Source of the DNA: Deltaproteobacteria bacterium RIFCSPLOWO2_02_56_12
GTDB taxonomy: Bacteria; Desulfobacterota; Binatia; UBA9968
Length of the DNA stretch: 15,151 nt
Direction: 5' to 3'
NCBI GenBank assembly: GCA_001799045.1
Contig: MGRY01000204.1
Span: forward strand, 1-15,151
In this document: positions 14,197 to 15,151 of the stretch, one piece after another
How the letters are laid out: every line of letters starts with the position of its first letter
Numbering within the stretch: the stretch's first letter is position 1
Program-made: the position numbers and the translations under genes
The notes under the pieces: model-generated
What the model was told of the DNA's origin: nothing
Databases searched by the model: none
The model's input: the letters and a program-made list of their open reading frames with translations, nothing else

Positions 14197-15151
14197 ATGA
14201 AGGGGCAAAACGGCAACACTATTCTGGCGGCAGTCATTGTCTTGCTTATGGCGGCAGTGACGCCGCGATGGGCGGATGCTCAGACGCGGGTCTCTATCGG
14301 TGTCACCGAGACCATGGAGACATTCAACCCTTACGGGGACAGCGTCTCCCTGCTTTACGGCATCTGGTGCCAGGTCCTTGGCTGCCTGGGCACCTATGAT
14401 TTTGATAAGGGGGAGTACGAGGGAATGCTGGCCGAACGTTGGGAGGTCAAAGACCCAAATACCTGGATTTTCCACCTGCGCAAAAATGCCAAGTTCCACG
14501 ATGGCTCGCCGGTGACCGCCGCCGATGTCGTCCACTCTTTCAACCGCATCCGCACCGACCCCCAAAGCAAACAAAAACAGAACATCGCCCCCATCGCCAG
14601 CGCCACGGCCCTCGACGCCCACACCGTAAGGTTCACGACCAAGGAGCCCACAGCGCCGCTGACCGAATATCTCTTCGACCGTTTCATCGTGACCAGTAAA
14701 GCCATCTACGACAAGTACGGCCCGGACGTAGCCGACCGAAAATATCCGATCGGCGCCGGACCCTACAAGTTCAAAGAACTGATCCCGGGCCAACGCTTCG
14801 TCATCTCCAAAAACCTGGACTATCCGGGCATGAAAGAGTTGAGGCAGGCGCCCGATGAAATGATCTTTCGCATCATGCGGGAGCCGGAGCAGAGGGTAAC
14901 GGCATTACTCAATGGCGAAATCCAGATCGCCCAGTTCATCCCGCCCCATCTGCGCGAGCGGGTGGAGAAAAACCCGAACACCAAGATAGTATCGACGGAC
15001 TCGGTTGAGATCATGTTCCTGGCCATGAGCCCCAAGTTCAAGCCTTGGGATAACAAGTTGCTGCGCCAGGCGGTTAGCTATGCCATCGATCGGGACATCA
15101 TCATCGCGACTCTGCTGAAAGGAGAGGCAACCCGTCTCGACGGGCCAATCG
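14197..15151 (+). CDS. ABC transporter periplasmic solute-binding protein, family 5 (dipeptide/oligopeptide/nickel type), 3' end outside window
   Basis: 318 complete codons are present of a protein that is usually about 500-540 residues. Start is ATG 14197 with AAAGGAGG (14184-14191) just upstream. Residues 1-28 are a signal peptide: basic start, hydrophobic run ILAAVIVLLMAAV, and ADA at 26-28 before Gln29, a good signal-peptidase I site. The mature part shows family-5 hallmarks: LAERWEVKDPNTWIFHLRKN, KFHDGSPVTAADVVHSFNRI, IGAGPYKF and LRQAVSYAIDRDII. It would deliver a peptide, sugar, opine or metal complex to an ABC permease that should follow downstream. The ligand cannot be read from this part. 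It is divergently transcribed from the MFS gene and has no clear link with the molybdoenzyme operons. Confidence 0.92.
   Translation, partial: MKGQNGNTILAAVIVLLMAAVTPRWADAQTRVSIGVTETMETFNPYGDSVSLLYGIWCQVLGCLGTYDFDKGEYEGMLAERWEVKDPNTWIFHLRKNAKFHDGSPVTAADVVHSFNRIRTDPQSKQKQNIAPIASATALDAHTVRFTTKEPTAPLTEYLFDRFIVTSKAIYDKYGPDVADRKYPIGAGPYKFKELIPGQRFVISKNLDYPGMKELRQAPDEMIFRIMREPEQRVTALLNGEIQIAQFIPPHLRERVEKNPNTKIVSTDSVEIMFLAMSPKFKPWDNKLLRQAVSYAIDRDIIIATLLKGEATRLDGPI

Noticed and set aside
1..15151. CRISPR arrays, tRNA or rRNA genes, insertion sequences, phage genes
   Set aside because: No regularly spaced repeats, cloverleaf-like stretches, transposase motifs or terminal inverted repeats were found on reading both strands.

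Overview
This window looks like a piece of an uncultured anaerobic or facultative bacterium with mid-to-high GC content, built for respiratory or oxidoreductive chemistry with molybdenum or tungsten enzymes. Gene style (complex iron-sulfur molybdoenzymes, sigma-54 promoters, family-5 solute-binding protein) would fit Desulfobacterota, Methylomirabilota/NC10, Rokubacteria or a neighbouring phylum. The sequence alone does not fix the lineage. I see no tRNA, rRNA, CRISPR array, insertion sequence or phage gene.

Region 1 (about 1-7572, minus strand) is one tightly packed operon of a type II (NarG/EbdA/SerA/DdhA-like) DMSO-reductase-family enzyme. Its order is beta subunit (four Fe-S clusters), TorD/NarJ-type chaperone, alpha subunit, a U32-family 'peptidase-like' Cys-rich protein, and a second alpha subunit cut by the window edge. 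The two alphas are close paralogues with the same residue numbering over at least the first 200 residues. Both keep the Fe-S ligands and the Asp that aligns with the molybdenum ligand of NarG. Neither has a twin-arginine signal. Most junctions overlap or nearly touch (GTGA overlap, 8-bp overlap, 2-bp gap), so expression is probably translationally coupled.

Region 2 (7573-7868) is a divergent control region. It carries a -24/-12 (sigma-54) element facing each way, a palindrome over one of them, and an 8-bp inverted repeat covering the ribosome binding site of the rightward operon.

Region 3 (7869-12243, plus strand) is a second, unrelated Mo/W enzyme operon: a MoaD/ThiS-like sulfur carrier ending in Gly-Gly, a PsrA/PhsA-like catalytic subunit, a four-cluster ferredoxin subunit and an NrfD/PsrC-type membrane anchor. 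Together these would exchange electrons between an unknown substrate and the quinone pool.

Region 4 (12244-15151) holds a small three-helix membrane protein on the minus strand behind a textbook sigma-54 promoter that closely matches the one of region 3. It also holds an MFS exporter (minus) that seems to start at an ATT codon, and the first two thirds or so of an ABC-transporter solute-binding protein (plus).

The most notable system is the alpha-U32-alpha' arrangement in a type II molybdoenzyme operon, placed back to back with a MoaD-led CISM operon and apparently under shared RpoN control. The substrates of both enzymes are unknown.
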